From the NCBI GenBank assembly GCA_964352475.1, contig CAYGSL010000015.1:19695-83694 (forward strand): a DNA stretch of 64,000 bases, given 5' to 3'. Each line of letters starts with the position of its first letter. The first letter of the stretch is position 1. Source of the DNA: JAUIET01 sp964352475. Its GTDB lineage: Bacteria; Pseudomonadota; Gammaproteobacteria; Pseudomonadales; JAUIET01. Position numbers and translations under genes: made by a program. Positions 19,185 to 28,567 of the stretch are shown here, piece after piece. The notes under the pieces are model-generated. The model was not told the DNA's origin and did not search any database. It worked only from the letters and a program-made list of their open reading frames with translations.

Positions 19185-19298
19185 GGGTTGGAGGTTGCTG
19201 AGTCTCTTGCTAGACACGCCGTAAACCCATCCATGGGGGCTCTTCAAAAAGGTCCCTCTTTTTGAAGGTCTAGCAAGAGACTCAGCAACCTCCAACCC
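19185..19298 (-). repeat. Nested hairpin element E3 (54-nt loop family A)
   Basis: Outer arms 19185-19214 and 19269-19298 are a perfect 30-bp inverted repeat. The loop is again exactly 54 nt (19215-19268). On the minus strand it holds hairpin 1 as a perfect 10-bp stem (CTTCAAAAAG / CTTTTTGAAG) with hexaloop AGGGAC, then CCC-ATGGAT-GGG, then TTTACGGCGTG. Hairpin 1 has a different stem from E1, E2 and E4 at nearly every pair but identical loop. Confidence 0.87.
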
Positions 19299-19366
19299 TA
19301 CCATCGCACGAGTATCGAAAACCTTTGGTTTTGTGGCTATGAACGCCATGTACTACGAAATCAGGA

Positions 19367-19476
19367 GTGAGCGAGTCGCATTCCGCACCAGATACCGTTG
19401 AAAAGAGGGACCTTTTCAACGAGCCCCCATGGATGGGTTCACGGCGCGTATCTGGTGTGGAATGCGACTCGCTCAC
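19367..19476 (+). repeat. Nested hairpin element E4 (54-nt loop family A)
   Basis: Outer arms 19367-19394 and 19449-19476 pair over 28 positions with one G-U pair on the plus strand (19385 with 19458). Loop 19395-19448 is 54 nt: hairpin 1 is CGTTGAAAAG / CTTTTCAACG around AGGGAC, hairpin 2 is CCC-ATGGAT-GGG, ending ACGGCGCG. It lies in sense orientation 45 bp before panB, so it would be in the panB leader if transcription comes from the thiolase gene. Confidence 0.87.
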
Positions 19477-19521
19477 GGATCGAAGCTCCAAACGGGGCCT
19501 CCAACAAATCGGAGCAATACA

Positions 19522-20337
19522 ATGTCCACACAGTCCCAGCAAAAAAAGGTAACCGTCACCACGCTGCAACAAATGAAGCGCGACGGCGAACGTTTCGCGA
19601 TGATGACGGCGTACGATTATTGTCAGTCTGTTACTGCCAACAAAGCCGGTGTTGAGGTTATGTTGGTCGGTGATTCATTGGGCATGGTTATTCAAGGGCA
19701 TGATTCAAGCTTGCCTGTTACCGTTGAAGATATTGCTTACCATGTGCGTTGCGTGCGGCGCGGTAATAGCAGTGCCATGATTATGGCCGACATGCCATTT
19801 ATGAGCTATTTTAACGAAGCGAACACGCTTGAAAATGCCGCCTCACTAATGCGCGAAGGCGCTCATATGGTCAAATTGGAAGGTGCGGCCTGGCTGGCTA
19901 AAAGCACGCAGCTTTTAGCGCGCCATGGTATTCCTGTTTGTGCGCATATGGGGCTTACGCCACAATCCGTTAACCACCTTGGTGGTTACCGTGTGCAGGG
20001 AAGAGATCCCGGGCAAGCAGAAAAGATTATTGCTGAGGCAAAACAGCTTGAAACCGCGGGTGCCAGCGTTATTCTTTTGGAATGCGTACCCACATCGCTC
20101 GGAAAAGCAGTGAGTGAAGCGCTGGAAATTCCGGTAATCGGAATTGGTGCAGGTCCGGATACGGATGCGCAAGTGCTGGTTTGGCACGATTTGTTGGGGC
20201 TTTACCCTGGAAAACCAGCGAAGTTTGTGAAGAACTTTCTGGAAGGCAATCCTGGTGGCATTGAAGCGGCAGTGCGCGACTATGTGACTGCGGTTAAAGA
20301 CGGTTCATTCCCGGCACCTGAGCATTGCTACCAATAG
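19522..20337 (+). CDS. panB: 3-methyl-2-oxobutanoate hydroxymethyltransferase
   Basis: 271 residues from the ATG at 19522, supported by ggag 9 bp upstream. MMTAYDYCQSV, VGDSLGMVIQGHDSSLPVT and the metal-binding aspartates and MADMPFMSY are PanB signatures; HMGLTPQSVNHLGGY is the conserved core. The enzyme transfers a hydroxymethyl group from 5,10-methylene-THF to ketoisovalerate, the first committed step of pantothenate synthesis. panC is not beside it. Its methylene-THF need fits the C1 theme of the region. Confidence 0.96.
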   Translation: MSTQSQQKKVTVTTLQQMKRDGERFAMMTAYDYCQSVTANKAGVEVMLVGDSLGMVIQGHDSSLPVTVEDIAYHVRCVRRGNSSAMIMADMPFMSYFNEANTLENAASLMREGAHMVKLEGAAWLAKSTQLLARHGIPVCAHMGLTPQSVNHLGGYRVQGRDPGQAEKIIAEAKQLETAGASVILLECVPTSLGKAVSEALEIPVIGIGAGPDTDAQVLVWHDLLGLYPGKPAKFVKNFLEGNPGGIEAAVRDYVTAVKDGSFPAPEHCYQ

Positions 20338-20372
20338 AAATGCTGCAGGGCCGACAATGGTGGGGTTGGTGC

Positions 20373-22055
20373 TTAGAAAAGACCAGCCACTTCGCCTTCC
20401 GCATTGATGTTAATGCGGTTAGCCGCGGGTTCACGCGGCAGACCCGGCATGGTCATGATGTCGCCACAAACAACAACAATAAACCCGGCACCAGCGGACA
20501 AGCGCACTTCGCGAATGGGCAGTACGTGATTTATGGGCGCACCTTTTCTCAAGGGGTCGGTGGTAAAACTGTATTGGGTTTTGGCAATACATACCGGGAA
20601 GTTTTCGTACCCACTATCTTGTAAACGCTGAATCTCATCACGCACTTTTTGATCAGCAATGATGTCGTCTGCGCGGTACAAGCGTGTGGCAACGGTTTTG
20701 ATTTTCTGCCAGATCGGCATGTCATCCGGGTATAGCGGTGCGAAGTTTGCGTGGCCATTGTCTACCAGCTCAACCACTTCTCTGGCCAGCTCTTCTGCAC
20801 CTGCACCACCGTTTTCCCAGTGAGTGCTTTCTACGGCAGTTACACCGTTAGCAGCGCAAACCTCTTTCACCTTGGCGATTTCGGCATCCGTGTCAGTGAT
20901 GAAGCGGTTGATACCTACCACCACAGGCACACCAAATGATTTCACATTCTCAATATGTCTGACCAGGTTGTCACACCCATCGGCAAGCGCCTCTACATTT
21001 TCTGAACCCAACTCTTTCATATCAACACCGCCGTGCATCTTCAACGCACGAACGGTTGCAACAATCACGGCTGCATCAGGACTTAAGCCGGCACTGCGAC
21101 ATTTGATATTGAAGAATTTCTCTGCACCCAGGTCAGCACCAAAGCCTGCCTCGGTAACCACATAATCAGCCAGCTTCAGCGAAGTGCGAGTTGCAATCAC
21201 AGAGTTACAACCATGAGCGATGTTAGCAAACGGGCCGCCGTGGATAATGGCCGGGTTATGCTCCAGAGTCTGCACCAGGTTTGGCGCCAGCGCGTCTTTT
21301 AATAACACGGCCATTGCACCGGTGCCGTTTATGTCTGAGGCGTGAACGGGTTTGCGATCACGCGTGTAGCCCACCACAATTTTGCTCAATCGCTCTTGAA
21401 GATCATCAAGGTCTTTGGACAAACAGAAGATTGCCATGATTTCCGAGGCCACGGTGATATCAAAGCCGTCTTCTCGTGGGAAGCCATTGCCAGGTCCACC
21501 CAAAGAGCAGGTGATCTGGCGCAAGGCGCGGTCATTCATATCAACCACACGTTTCCAGGTAATTCTGCGAGCATCCAGTTCATTCTCGTTGCCCCAATGA
21601 ATGTGGTTGTCCAGCAGCGCAGATAACAGGTTGTGGGCAGCACCGATCGCGTGGAAGTCACCGGTGAAGTGCAGGTTGATGTCTTCCATCGGAATAACCT
21701 GGGCGTAGCCACCACCAGCCGCGCCTCCCTTCATTCCAAAACACGGGCCAAGGCTTGGCTCACGCAAACAGACCAGCGCTTTCTTGCCAATTCTATTCAG
21801 GCCGTCAGTCAGGCCTACCGATGTCGTGGTCTTACCTTCACCAGCCGGTGTTGGAGTGATTGCGGTAACCAGAATCAGCTTGCCATCGGGCTTGTCTTGC
21901 AAGCTGTTTATGTGATGTAAATCGATTTTTGCTTTGGTGCGGCCGTAGGGACTCAGAGCGTCGCTGGGTATGTCCAGCTTTGCAGCAATGTCGCCAATGG
22001 GCAGCGCGTCGGCCGCCTGGGCAATCTCAATATCACTAGGTACTTTCTTGCTCAT
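20373..22055 (-). CDS. fhs: Formate-tetrahydrofolate ligase
   Basis: 560 residues from the ATG at 22055 (aggaac ribosome site); the longer frame to 22091 would add an unlikely leader. The P-loop is TPAGEGKTTTSVGLTDGL, with REPSLGPCFGMKGGAAGGG following, both diagnostic. It joins formate to THF with ATP, or runs backward to release formate and ATP when C1 units are oxidised. Its position next to a sarcosine oxidase operon suggests the oxidative direction or recycling of formate from methyl groups. Confidence 0.97.
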   Translation of the reverse strand: MSKKVPSDIEIAQAADALPIGDIAAKLDIPSDALSPYGRTKAKIDLHHINSLQDKPDGKLILVTAITPTPAGEGKTTTSVGLTDGLNRIGKKALVCLREPSLGPCFGMKGGAAGGGYAQVIPMEDINLHFTGDFHAIGAAHNLLSALLDNHIHWGNENELDARRITWKRVVDMNDRALRQITCSLGGPGNGFPREDGFDITVASEIMAIFCLSKDLDDLQERLSKIVVGYTRDRKPVHASDINGTGAMAVLLKDALAPNLVQTLEHNPAIIHGGPFANIAHGCNSVIATRTSLKLADYVVTEAGFGADLGAEKFFNIKCRSAGLSPDAAVIVATVRALKMHGGVDMKELGSENVEALADGCDNLVRHIENVKSFGVPVVVGINRFITDTDAEIAKVKEVCAANGVTAVESTHWENGGAGAEELAREVVELVDNGHANFAPLYPDDMPIWQKIKTVATRLYRADDIIADQKVRDEIQRLQDSGYENFPVCIAKTQYSFTTDPLRKGAPINHVLPIREVRLSAGAGFIVVVCGDIMTMPGLPREPAANRININAEGEVAGLF

Positions 22056-22221
22056 CACTTTGTTCCTGGTTCTTTTTCCTGTTAAGGGCACAGAACGTGC
22101 TTAAACCACGTTTTGAGGCGCGTAGATTAAGGGAGTCTCGCGCTTTTAAGGGCGTCAGGACCGTCAGTTAGTGTTCTCATTGCGACCGCTGGAACAGCTG
22201 TTATTTATGCTAGGGAGAACT

Positions 22222-22824
22222 TCAAGTCTCCGTACTTGCATGAAAGCCATACTCAGCTGAGGCATCAGCAATCCAGGCGTAGATATAATCCGAAAAACTG
22301 CGCCGTACAACCAGATCATAATGAGACTCTGAGCGTTTGATAACTAGCGCCGTCGCTTTCGCAAACGTTGTTTGCACACAGCTTCCAACGGCAACATTCT
22401 GCGGTGAAAAATCGTAGCTGCAGCTCTTTTTGAGTACGGAACTCACATCGCTGCCGGAGAGACTAAGCACAGTTTGCCCGCCGCTCACATCAACAATAGA
22501 GAAATGGCCGCTGAATGCATCCCGCAGCCGCAGCTCTATGCCCCATTCTTCACCCGCCTCCACCAATAGCAACCATTCCTCAGGTCCCAGGCAGCAGCAC
22601 TGCGCAATTTCAGAGCTGGACGTGTCTTTTACCCTGGCCGGCAAGCCAAGCCCTAACACAGACTCACAGGCACTGGAAAAATCAGCGTTATTTCGATCTC
22701 CGCGCAGCACCAGGTGACCTTTTCTGGCACATTCGACTAATTTCACCCCGGCAATGCCTTGGCCCTCGCTTGGGCCAGCCGCCAGATAATGATGCAATGG
22801 CAGTTCGCTGCGTGGCTCAATCAT
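22222..22824 (-). CDS. soxG: Sarcosine oxidase gamma subunit, copy 1
   Basis: 200 residues from the ATG at 22824, which overlaps the soxA stop by 8 bp. LLVEAGEEWGIELRLRDAF and FSIVDVSGGQTVLSLSG are typical of the gamma subunit, a member of the T-protein-like fold that caps the alpha subunit. It is the last gene of the soxBDAG operon. Sequence conservation in gamma subunits is low, so the call leans partly on context. Confidence 0.88.
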   Translation of the reverse strand: MIEPRSELPLHHYLAAGPSEGQGIAGVKLVECARKGHLVLRGDRNNADFSSACESVLGLGLPARVKDTSSSEIAQCCCLGPEEWLLLVEAGEEWGIELRLRDAFSGHFSIVDVSGGQTVLSLSGSDVSSVLKKSCSYDFSPQNVAVGSCVQTTFAKATALVIKRSESHYDLVVRRSFSDYIYAWIADASAEYGFHASTET

Positions 22825-25800
22825 TGTGGCGCTCTCCTTTCGGATCATAGAATACCGAGCTGACAATCTCGGCTTTGATCATCTCACCATCAGCCTGCGG
22901 GCTGTAAACGGTTTCACCCATGCGGTCCAAACCGCCTTTCACAACCGCGAGTGCAATTGAATGGCCAAGAACTGCGCTGTAGTAACTCGACGTTACGTGC
23001 CCTTGCATCGCCATTGGAATAGGCTCGTTCGGGTCATTAACAAGCTGCGCGCCTTCCTGCAGCACGGTTTTGGGGTATTGGGTTTTCAAGCCCACCAGTT
23101 GTTTGCGATTTGCGCGCACAGTATCGCTACGATCAAGCGAGCGCTTACCCAGGAAGCTGAAAGTTTTGTTCTTGCCAACAATCCAGTCCATATTCATGTC
23201 TTGCGGGGTCATTGAACCGTCAGTGTCTTGACCAACAATAATGAAGCCCTTCTCAGCACGCAGAACGTGCATGGTTTCTGTGCCATAAGGTGTGATACCA
23301 AACTCTTCACCCGCTGCGATTAACTGTTCCCACATGTAGTGACCGTAGTGGGCTGGCACATTCACTTCATACGACAACTCACCGGTAAAACTGATTCGAA
23401 ACACGCGGGCTTTAAGGCCGGCCACCGTACCATCGCGCCAATCCATAAACGCAAACGCGTCTTTGGAGAAATCAATGTCGTCGCACAATTTCTCCATGAC
23501 TTTTCGGGCATTGGGTCCAGTCACAGTGGCCGTAGACCAATGGTCGGTCACTGATGTGAAATACACCTCTAACTCTGGCCATTCAGTTTGTTGCCACAAC
23601 TCCAACCAAGACAAAACGCCCGCTGCGCCACCGGTAGTGGTGAACATAAGGTAGTGGTTTTCGCCAAGACAAGCAGTGACACCATCGTCAAAGATCATTC
23701 CGTCTTCGTGCAACATCACACCGTAGCGGCACTTGCCTGGCGCCAGTTTCAAATAGGAGTTGGTGTAAATTCGCGTGATAAATTCAGCGGCGTCTGGCCC
23801 CTGAATATCGATCTTGCCCAGCGTTGATGCATCCAGTATGCCAACGCTGTTGCGAACCGCCAGACACTCGCGGTTGACCGCCTCATGCATAGTCTCGCCC
23901 GCTTTAGGGAAATACCAGGGCCGCTTCCATTGCCCTACGTTTTCCCACTCGGCGCCGTGCGCCTCATGCCAGCGATGGGCTGCTGTACAACGCACAGGGT
24001 CTAACAACTCCCCAATATCTCGTCCTGCGATCGCGCCATAGGTAGTAGGTGTGTACGATGGCCGAAAGACCGTAGTACCGGTTTCAGCAATGCTTTGACC
24101 AAGGGTGTTGGCAAGAATCGCCAACCCGTTTATGTTACCCAGTTTGCCCTGATCGGTACCAAAACCCATGGCCGTATAGCGCTTGGTGTGTTCAACCGAA
24201 CGATAACCTTCACGCGCGGCGAGCTCTATCGATGCAGCGGTCACATCCAGTTGATAGTCAACGAATTGCTTGGGTGCTCGGCTGACGGGCTTTTTGTGCG
24301 GCGCTAAAAACAACGCTTGTTGGGCCTGGGTGGTGGGCTCTTCTAACTCAGGAGAAGCAGATAATTCAACGCCATCAGTGGATAAGCCAGCCGCACCAGC
24401 TGCCTTCAATCCCGCTTCTGCACCGTCTTGCAGGCAAGCCCGCAAATCAAACAATCCCTTACAGGAACCCGTAGACAAATAAGATGCCTCAGATTGACCC
24501 GGTACAAAGCCAACCACATCCTCATTCCACACGGGTTTTGCGCCTGTGTGTGAACTCAAATGAACAACCGGACTCCAACCTCCAGAACTTGCGACCACAT
24601 CACACGGAATCTTTTTCTCGCTTCCCGTAACTGCGGTGGCGTCCGCATTGATTGGCGCAATCTTTACGGCTTTTACTCGTCTGGAACCAATCACTTCAGT
24701 GACCGCGTGCCCTTTCAGCACTTTGATACCCAGGGAAGTAGCAGCAGCCACCGCATCACCTGAAGCATCAGCGCGGCTATCCACAATGCTCACCACTTGC
24801 CGACCGGCTTTGTGCCAATCTATCGCGGTTTGATAGGCACCATCATTGCTTGTGAACAACACCAGACGTTTGCCTGGTACAACGCCATAACGATTTACAT
24901 AGGTAGCAAGCGCGGAAGACAACATAACGCCTGGCACATCATTGTTGCCAAACACGATTGGCCGCTCAATCGCACCAGTTGCCAGTACAACCTGGCGCGC
25001 TCTTACGCGGTGCAGTCTTTGCCTGGCACTGCCAGCGTTGCTTAAGCCAAGATGATCTGAACGTCGCTCCAGAACAGCCAGGAAATTGTGATCGTAGTAG
25101 CCAAATACTGTACTTCTCGGCAGCAGTGTTACCAGGGAGCTTGCGCTCAATTCCGCCAGTGCCTGATCAACCCACTCTGAGGCAGGGGCAGAGTTCAATT
25201 CTGTCCGGGTAGACAGCAAACTGCCACCCATCTCAGCCTGCTCATCGGCCAAAATCACGCGCGCTCCAGCACGTGATGCTGACAGCGCCGCTTGCAAGCC
25301 CGCTGGCCCGGCGCCAACCACCAACACATCACAATGCTGGTTAATCTTGTCATACACGTCGGGATCTTTACCGTCTGGCGCCCAACCCAAACCCGCGGCC
25401 TTGCGAATAATGTGCTCGTAGCTCATCCATAAACGCTTGGGCCACATAAACGTCTTGTAGTAAAAACCCGGTGGCATAAAACGCGCGAACCAATCTGTTA
25501 CCGCCATCAGATCATTGTTCACGCTAGGCCAGCCGCCCACACTGTGCGCTTCAAGCCCCTCGTATATTTCAACCTGAGTAGCGCGCAAATTGGGCACCGA
25601 GCTGGCACCATGGCCCAACTGAACAATCGCATTGGGCTCTTCGGCACCTGCGGCCACAATACCGCGTGGGCGACCGTATTTAAAACTGCGGCCCACTATG
25701 GAGACGCCATTGGCCAGAAGAGCAGACGCTAAAGAGTCGCCCTGATACCCCAGCATTGCTCGCCCATCAAAGCTGAAATAAACAGGTTTGCTGCGATCAA

Positions 25801-25834
25801 TTCGACCACCGGATTCCAATCGGTTTATTTGCAT
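22817..25834 (-). CDS. soxA: Sarcosine oxidase alpha subunit, copy 1
   Basis: 1005 residues, normal for the heterotetrameric enzyme. The N-terminal ferredoxin-like part (SFKYGRPRGIVAAGAEEPNA) is followed by an NAD-binding Rossmann fold (VLVVGAGPAGLQAALSASRA), then a C-terminal aminomethyltransferase (GcvT-like) domain from about residue 600 that binds THF and captures the methylene group as 5,10-methylene-THF. The enzyme oxidatively demethylates sarcosine to glycine. The start overlaps the soxD stop by one base. Confidence 0.97.
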   Translation of the reverse strand: MQINRLESGGRIDRSKPVYFSFDGRAMLGYQGDSLASALLANGVSIVGRSFKYGRPRGIVAAGAEEPNAIVQLGHGASSVPNLRATQVEIYEGLEAHSVGGWPSVNNDLMAVTDWFARFMPPGFYYKTFMWPKRLWMSYEHIIRKAAGLGWAPDGKDPDVYDKINQHCDVLVVGAGPAGLQAALSASRAGARVILADEQAEMGGSLLSTRTELNSAPASEWVDQALAELSASSLVTLLPRSTVFGYYDHNFLAVLERRSDHLGLSNAGSARQRLHRVRARQVVLATGAIERPIVFGNNDVPGVMLSSALATYVNRYGVVPGKRLVLFTSNDGAYQTAIDWHKAGRQVVSIVDSRADASGDAVAAATSLGIKVLKGHAVTEVIGSRRVKAVKIAPINADATAVTGSEKKIPCDVVASSGGWSPVVHLSSHTGAKPVWNEDVVGFVPGQSEASYLSTGSCKGLFDLRACLQDGAEAGLKAAGAAGLSTDGVELSASPELEEPTTQAQQALFLAPHKKPVSRAPKQFVDYQLDVTAASIELAAREGYRSVEHTKRYTAMGFGTDQGKLGNINGLAILANTLGQSIAETGTTVFRPSYTPTTYGAIAGRDIGELLDPVRCTAAHRWHEAHGAEWENVGQWKRPWYFPKAGETMHEAVNRECLAVRNSVGILDASTLGKIDIQGPDAAEFITRIYTNSYLKLAPGKCRYGVMLHEDGMIFDDGVTACLGENHYLMFTTTGGAAGVLSWLELWQQTEWPELEVYFTSVTDHWSTATVTGPNARKVMEKLCDDIDFSKDAFAFMDWRDGTVAGLKARVFRISFTGELSYEVNVPAHYGHYMWEQLIAAGEEFGITPYGTETMHVLRAEKGFIIVGQDTDGSMTPQDMNMDWIVGKNKTFSFLGKRSLDRSDTVRANRKQLVGLKTQYPKTVLQEGAQLVNDPNEPIPMAMQGHVTSSYYSAVLGHSIALAVVKGGLDRMGETVYSPQADGEMIKAEIVSSVFYDPKGERHND

Positions 25835-26124
25835 TAGCTAGCACCCTCGGCGGTCGCTGCTTGTTCGCCGATACGATACGTTTCTAAAATCTCATAGCTC
25901 ACGGTATGTCTCGACACATTGAAGTACTTCCTGCAACCAGCAGTGTGCTGCCACATTTCATGATGAAGCCCTCGCGGGTTCTTACGAAAAAACAGGTAAT
26001 CGCCCCACTCAGCGTCGCTCAGGCTTTCTGGCGCCTTAGGTCGCTCAATATGCGCCTCGCCTTGATAACTGAATTCGTCTTCGTCACGCGTTTCTTCGCA
26101 GTACGGGCAATGAATCAATAACAT
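25834..26124 (-). CDS. soxD: Sarcosine oxidase delta subunit, copy 1
   Basis: 96 residues, a zinc protein: CPYCEETRDEDEFSYQGEAH holds the CxxC and histidine ligands, and HTAGCRKYFNVSRHT the other cysteine region. These are the standard delta-subunit features. It lies 26 bp after soxB and overlaps soxA by one base. Confidence 0.96.
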   Translation of the reverse strand: MLLIHCPYCEETRDEDEFSYQGEAHIERPKAPESLSDAEWGDYLFFRKNPRGLHHEMWQHTAGCRKYFNVSRHTVSYEILETYRIGEQAATAEGAS

Positions 26125-26150
26125 CTGGGGTGTCTCTGAAGAATTCTTCT

Positions 26151-27401
26151 TTAATGCGCTACGCCGGCGGCGCCGTGTTCATCAATCAACGCCCCGCTAT
26201 GGAAGCGATCGATAGTGAAAGGGGCCGCGAGCGGATGAGGATGATCTTTTGCAACAGTATCGGCAAATACGTAACCAGATCCAGGCGTGGCTTTGAATCC
26301 ACCGGTTCCCCAACCACAGTTGAAATACAAGCCTTCTATGTTGGTTTTACTGATGATTGGGCACGCATCCGGGCAGGTATCCACAATTCCACCCCATTGT
26401 CGATTCATACGTACTCGACTAAACGAAGGAAACAATTCACAGATAGCCTGCAGCGTATGCTCAACGACATTGAACGACCCACGCTGACCATAACCGTTAT
26501 AACGATCGATACCGGCGCCAATCACAAGGTCGCCTTTGTCCGACTGACTGATGTAGCCATGAACAGCGTTAGACATCACGACCGTATCAAGGCAAGGCTT
26601 TAATGGTTCTGACACCAGTGCTTGCAGCGGGTGAGATTCCAGAGGCAGCCGCAAACCGGCCATTGCCGCCAATACACTTGAATTACCTGCCACAACACAA
26701 GCCACCTTGTCAGCGCCGATGAACCCTTCACTGGTCTCAACGCCTTGCACCTTGCCCGATGCTCTGCGGATGCCCGTCACTTCTGTTTGCTGGATCAGGT
26801 CAACCCCCAAAGCATCGGCCGCGCGAGCGTAACCCCAGGCCACCGCGTCATGCCGTGCAGTACCACCGCGAGGTTGCCAGGACGCACCCAGTATCGGGTA
26901 ACGTGCCGAGGCCGAACAATCCAGTAAAGGCACTTTGGCGTTCACTTCTTCGGTATTGAGTACCACACCATCTACGCCGTTCAGGCGATTGGCATTTACC
27001 CGGCGTTGAATGTCGCGCATGTCTTGCAAGCTGTGACCCAGGTTCAGAACACCACGCTGACTGAACATCACGTTGAAGTTAAGCTCCTGACTCAGGCCTT
27101 CCCACAGATTCAAAGCCAGGTTGTATAAATGCGCTGCCTCATCCCAAAGATAATTCGATCGAATGATGGTGGTGTTCCTACCGGTGTTGCCACCACCCAG
27201 GTAGCCTTTTTCAAGCACCGCTACATTGGTAATGCCATGCTCTTTGGCGAGGTAGTAAGCCGTTGCCAGGCCGTGCCCGCCGCCACCGACAATAATCACA
27301 TCGTAGTGCTGCTTTGGACTGGGCGAGCGCCAGGCTTGTTGCCAGTTTTCATGGTGTTGGGCGGCGTGTTTAGCCAGCCCAAAAGCGGAGTATTTGTCCA
27401 T
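26151..27401 (-). CDS. soxB: Sarcosine oxidase beta subunit, copy 1
   Basis: 416 residues. The FAD-binding Rossmann motif is VIIVGGGGHGLATAYYLA near residues 35-52. The site of covalent FMN attachment in known beta subunits is a histidine in the region near RSNYLWDEAAHLYN, which is present in similar form. CGWGTGGFKATPGSGYVFA near the end is typical. It is the catalytic subunit that oxidises sarcosine. First gene of the operon; the GlxA-type regulator lies just upstream on the same strand. Confidence 0.96.
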   Translation of the reverse strand: MDKYSAFGLAKHAAQHHENWQQAWRSPSPKQHYDVIIVGGGGHGLATAYYLAKEHGITNVAVLEKGYLGGGNTGRNTTIIRSNYLWDEAAHLYNLALNLWEGLSQELNFNVMFSQRGVLNLGHSLQDMRDIQRRVNANRLNGVDGVVLNTEEVNAKVPLLDCSASARYPILGASWQPRGGTARHDAVAWGYARAADALGVDLIQQTEVTGIRRASGKVQGVETSEGFIGADKVACVVAGNSSVLAAMAGLRLPLESHPLQALVSEPLKPCLDTVVMSNAVHGYISQSDKGDLVIGAGIDRYNGYGQRGSFNVVEHTLQAICELFPSFSRVRMNRQWGGIVDTCPDACPIISKTNIEGLYFNCGWGTGGFKATPGSGYVFADTVAKDHPHPLAAPFTIDRFHSGALIDEHGAAGVAH

Positions 27402-27517
27402 ACGGAGGTATCAGATAGTGCGTTGGCGCAAGCGCGCAATTGTACTGGTATAACTGAGGTTTCAATCCCGCTTACGCGACCAACGCTTATGACACAGCGG
27501 CATGCCAAGCGGTGGGC

Positions 27518-28495
27518 TCAGGAGGCTGCTCTTCGTTCGTCTCTGGGCGGTTTTCCATACAGTTCACTATAACATTTGCTGAAATGGGGAGCCGTAGAAA
27601 AGCCACAACTGATCGCCACGTCAATCACTGGCATACCGGTCTGCAATAGCAACAACCTGGCGCGGTGCAGGCGTAACTCCAGGTAGTATCTGGAAGGCGC
27701 GCAGTGCAGGTATTTGTGGAACAGGCGTTCAAGCTGCCGGCGCGAGATGTTGACGTATTCTGCGACCTCATCAAGACTCAATGGCTCTTCAATGTTGGCT
27801 TCCATCAGCGCCACCGCATCAATCAGCTTGGGCTGGCTAGCACCAATCAAATGCTGCAAGGGAACCCTCTGTGCGTCACGCTCGGTTCGGACTCGCTCGT
27901 ACATCAGCAATTCGCTGACTTTTTGCACCAGCTTGTTGCCGTGCATCGCGGAGATGATGTTCAACATCAAGTCCATGGAACTGACGCCACCTGAGCAGCT
28001 GTAACGATCTCTGTCGATCACAAACAATCTGGAGGTTACCTGTAAATCAGGAAACTTCTCCTGCATGCCTACCATATTTTCCCAATGTACAGTGCAGCGG
28101 TAGCCCTCAAGCAGGCCAGCGGTAGCGAGCGCATAAGACCCAGTACAAAGACCACCCAACGGTATTTGACGTTTAGCAGTGGCACGCAGGGTTTCCACTA
28201 GAGGCTCATCGCAATGGCGCTCTATGCGCTCGCCTCCACACACCATCAGGCAATCCAGAGCTGCGATCAACTCGCGACCACCGTCCGGTTTGAGCTCGAG
28301 AAAATCACTGGAGAAAACAGGGTTACCGTCAAGCGTTAGAACAGACCAGCGAAACAACTCCTGGCCGCTCTCACGATTGGCTGCGCGCAGCACGGCAATC
28401 GCGTTTGCCAGGGTGATCATTGTGTATTCCGCTACCATAAGAAAACCAATGTGCATTGGCTTTGGCGCGGAATCTGACGTGGCCGATGCTGGCAC
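27518..28495 (-). CDS. GlxA/GbdR-type AraC-family transcription regulator
   Basis: 325 residues. The start is a GTG at 28495, decided by a strong aggag six bases before it; the ATG at 28456 has no such site. Residues about 14-190 form a DJ-1/PfpI-like amidotransferase fold (GGLCTGSYALATAGLL), and residues 215-320 an AraC helix-turn-helix pair (LDEVAEYVNISRRQLERLFH, VIDVAISCGFSTAPHFSKCY). This architecture is that of GbdR, which activates glycine betaine, dimethylglycine and sarcosine genes in Pseudomonas. Its position 116 bp upstream of soxBDAG makes control of this operon likely. Confidence 0.9.
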   Translation of the reverse strand: MPASATSDSAPKPMHIGFLMVAEYTMITLANAIAVLRAANRESGQELFRWSVLTLDGNPVFSSDFLELKPDGGRELIAALDCLMVCGGERIERHCDEPLVETLRATAKRQIPLGGLCTGSYALATAGLLEGYRCTVHWENMVGMQEKFPDLQVTSRLFVIDRDRYSCSGGVSSMDLMLNIISAMHGNKLVQKVSELLMYERVRTERDAQRVPLQHLIGASQPKLIDAVALMEANIEEPLSLDEVAEYVNISRRQLERLFHKYLHCAPSRYYLELRLHRARLLLLQTGMPVIDVAISCGFSTAPHFSKCYSELYGKPPRDERRAAS

Positions 28496-28567
28496 GTGGT
28501 TCTCCTCTGAATGGGTGGCTAGTTCTTTTTACGCTTAGGCCACTCACTCGGATTATATCCGAAGTTT

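Larger units (their letters stand above)
19165..19521. other. Intergenic region with elements E3 and E4
   Basis: 357 bp between the thiolase stop and the panB start, both on the plus strand. Most of it is two nested hairpin elements in opposite orientation separated by 68 bp (19299-19366). The remaining 45 bp after E4 hold the panB ribosome site (ggag at about 19510). An in-frame upstream ATG at 19429 lies inside the E4 loop and is not a credible start. Confidence 0.8.

Noticed and set aside
22056..22221. Possible folate riboswitch before fhs
   Set aside because: I see no conserved THF-riboswitch core, and that class is mainly found in Firmicutes.
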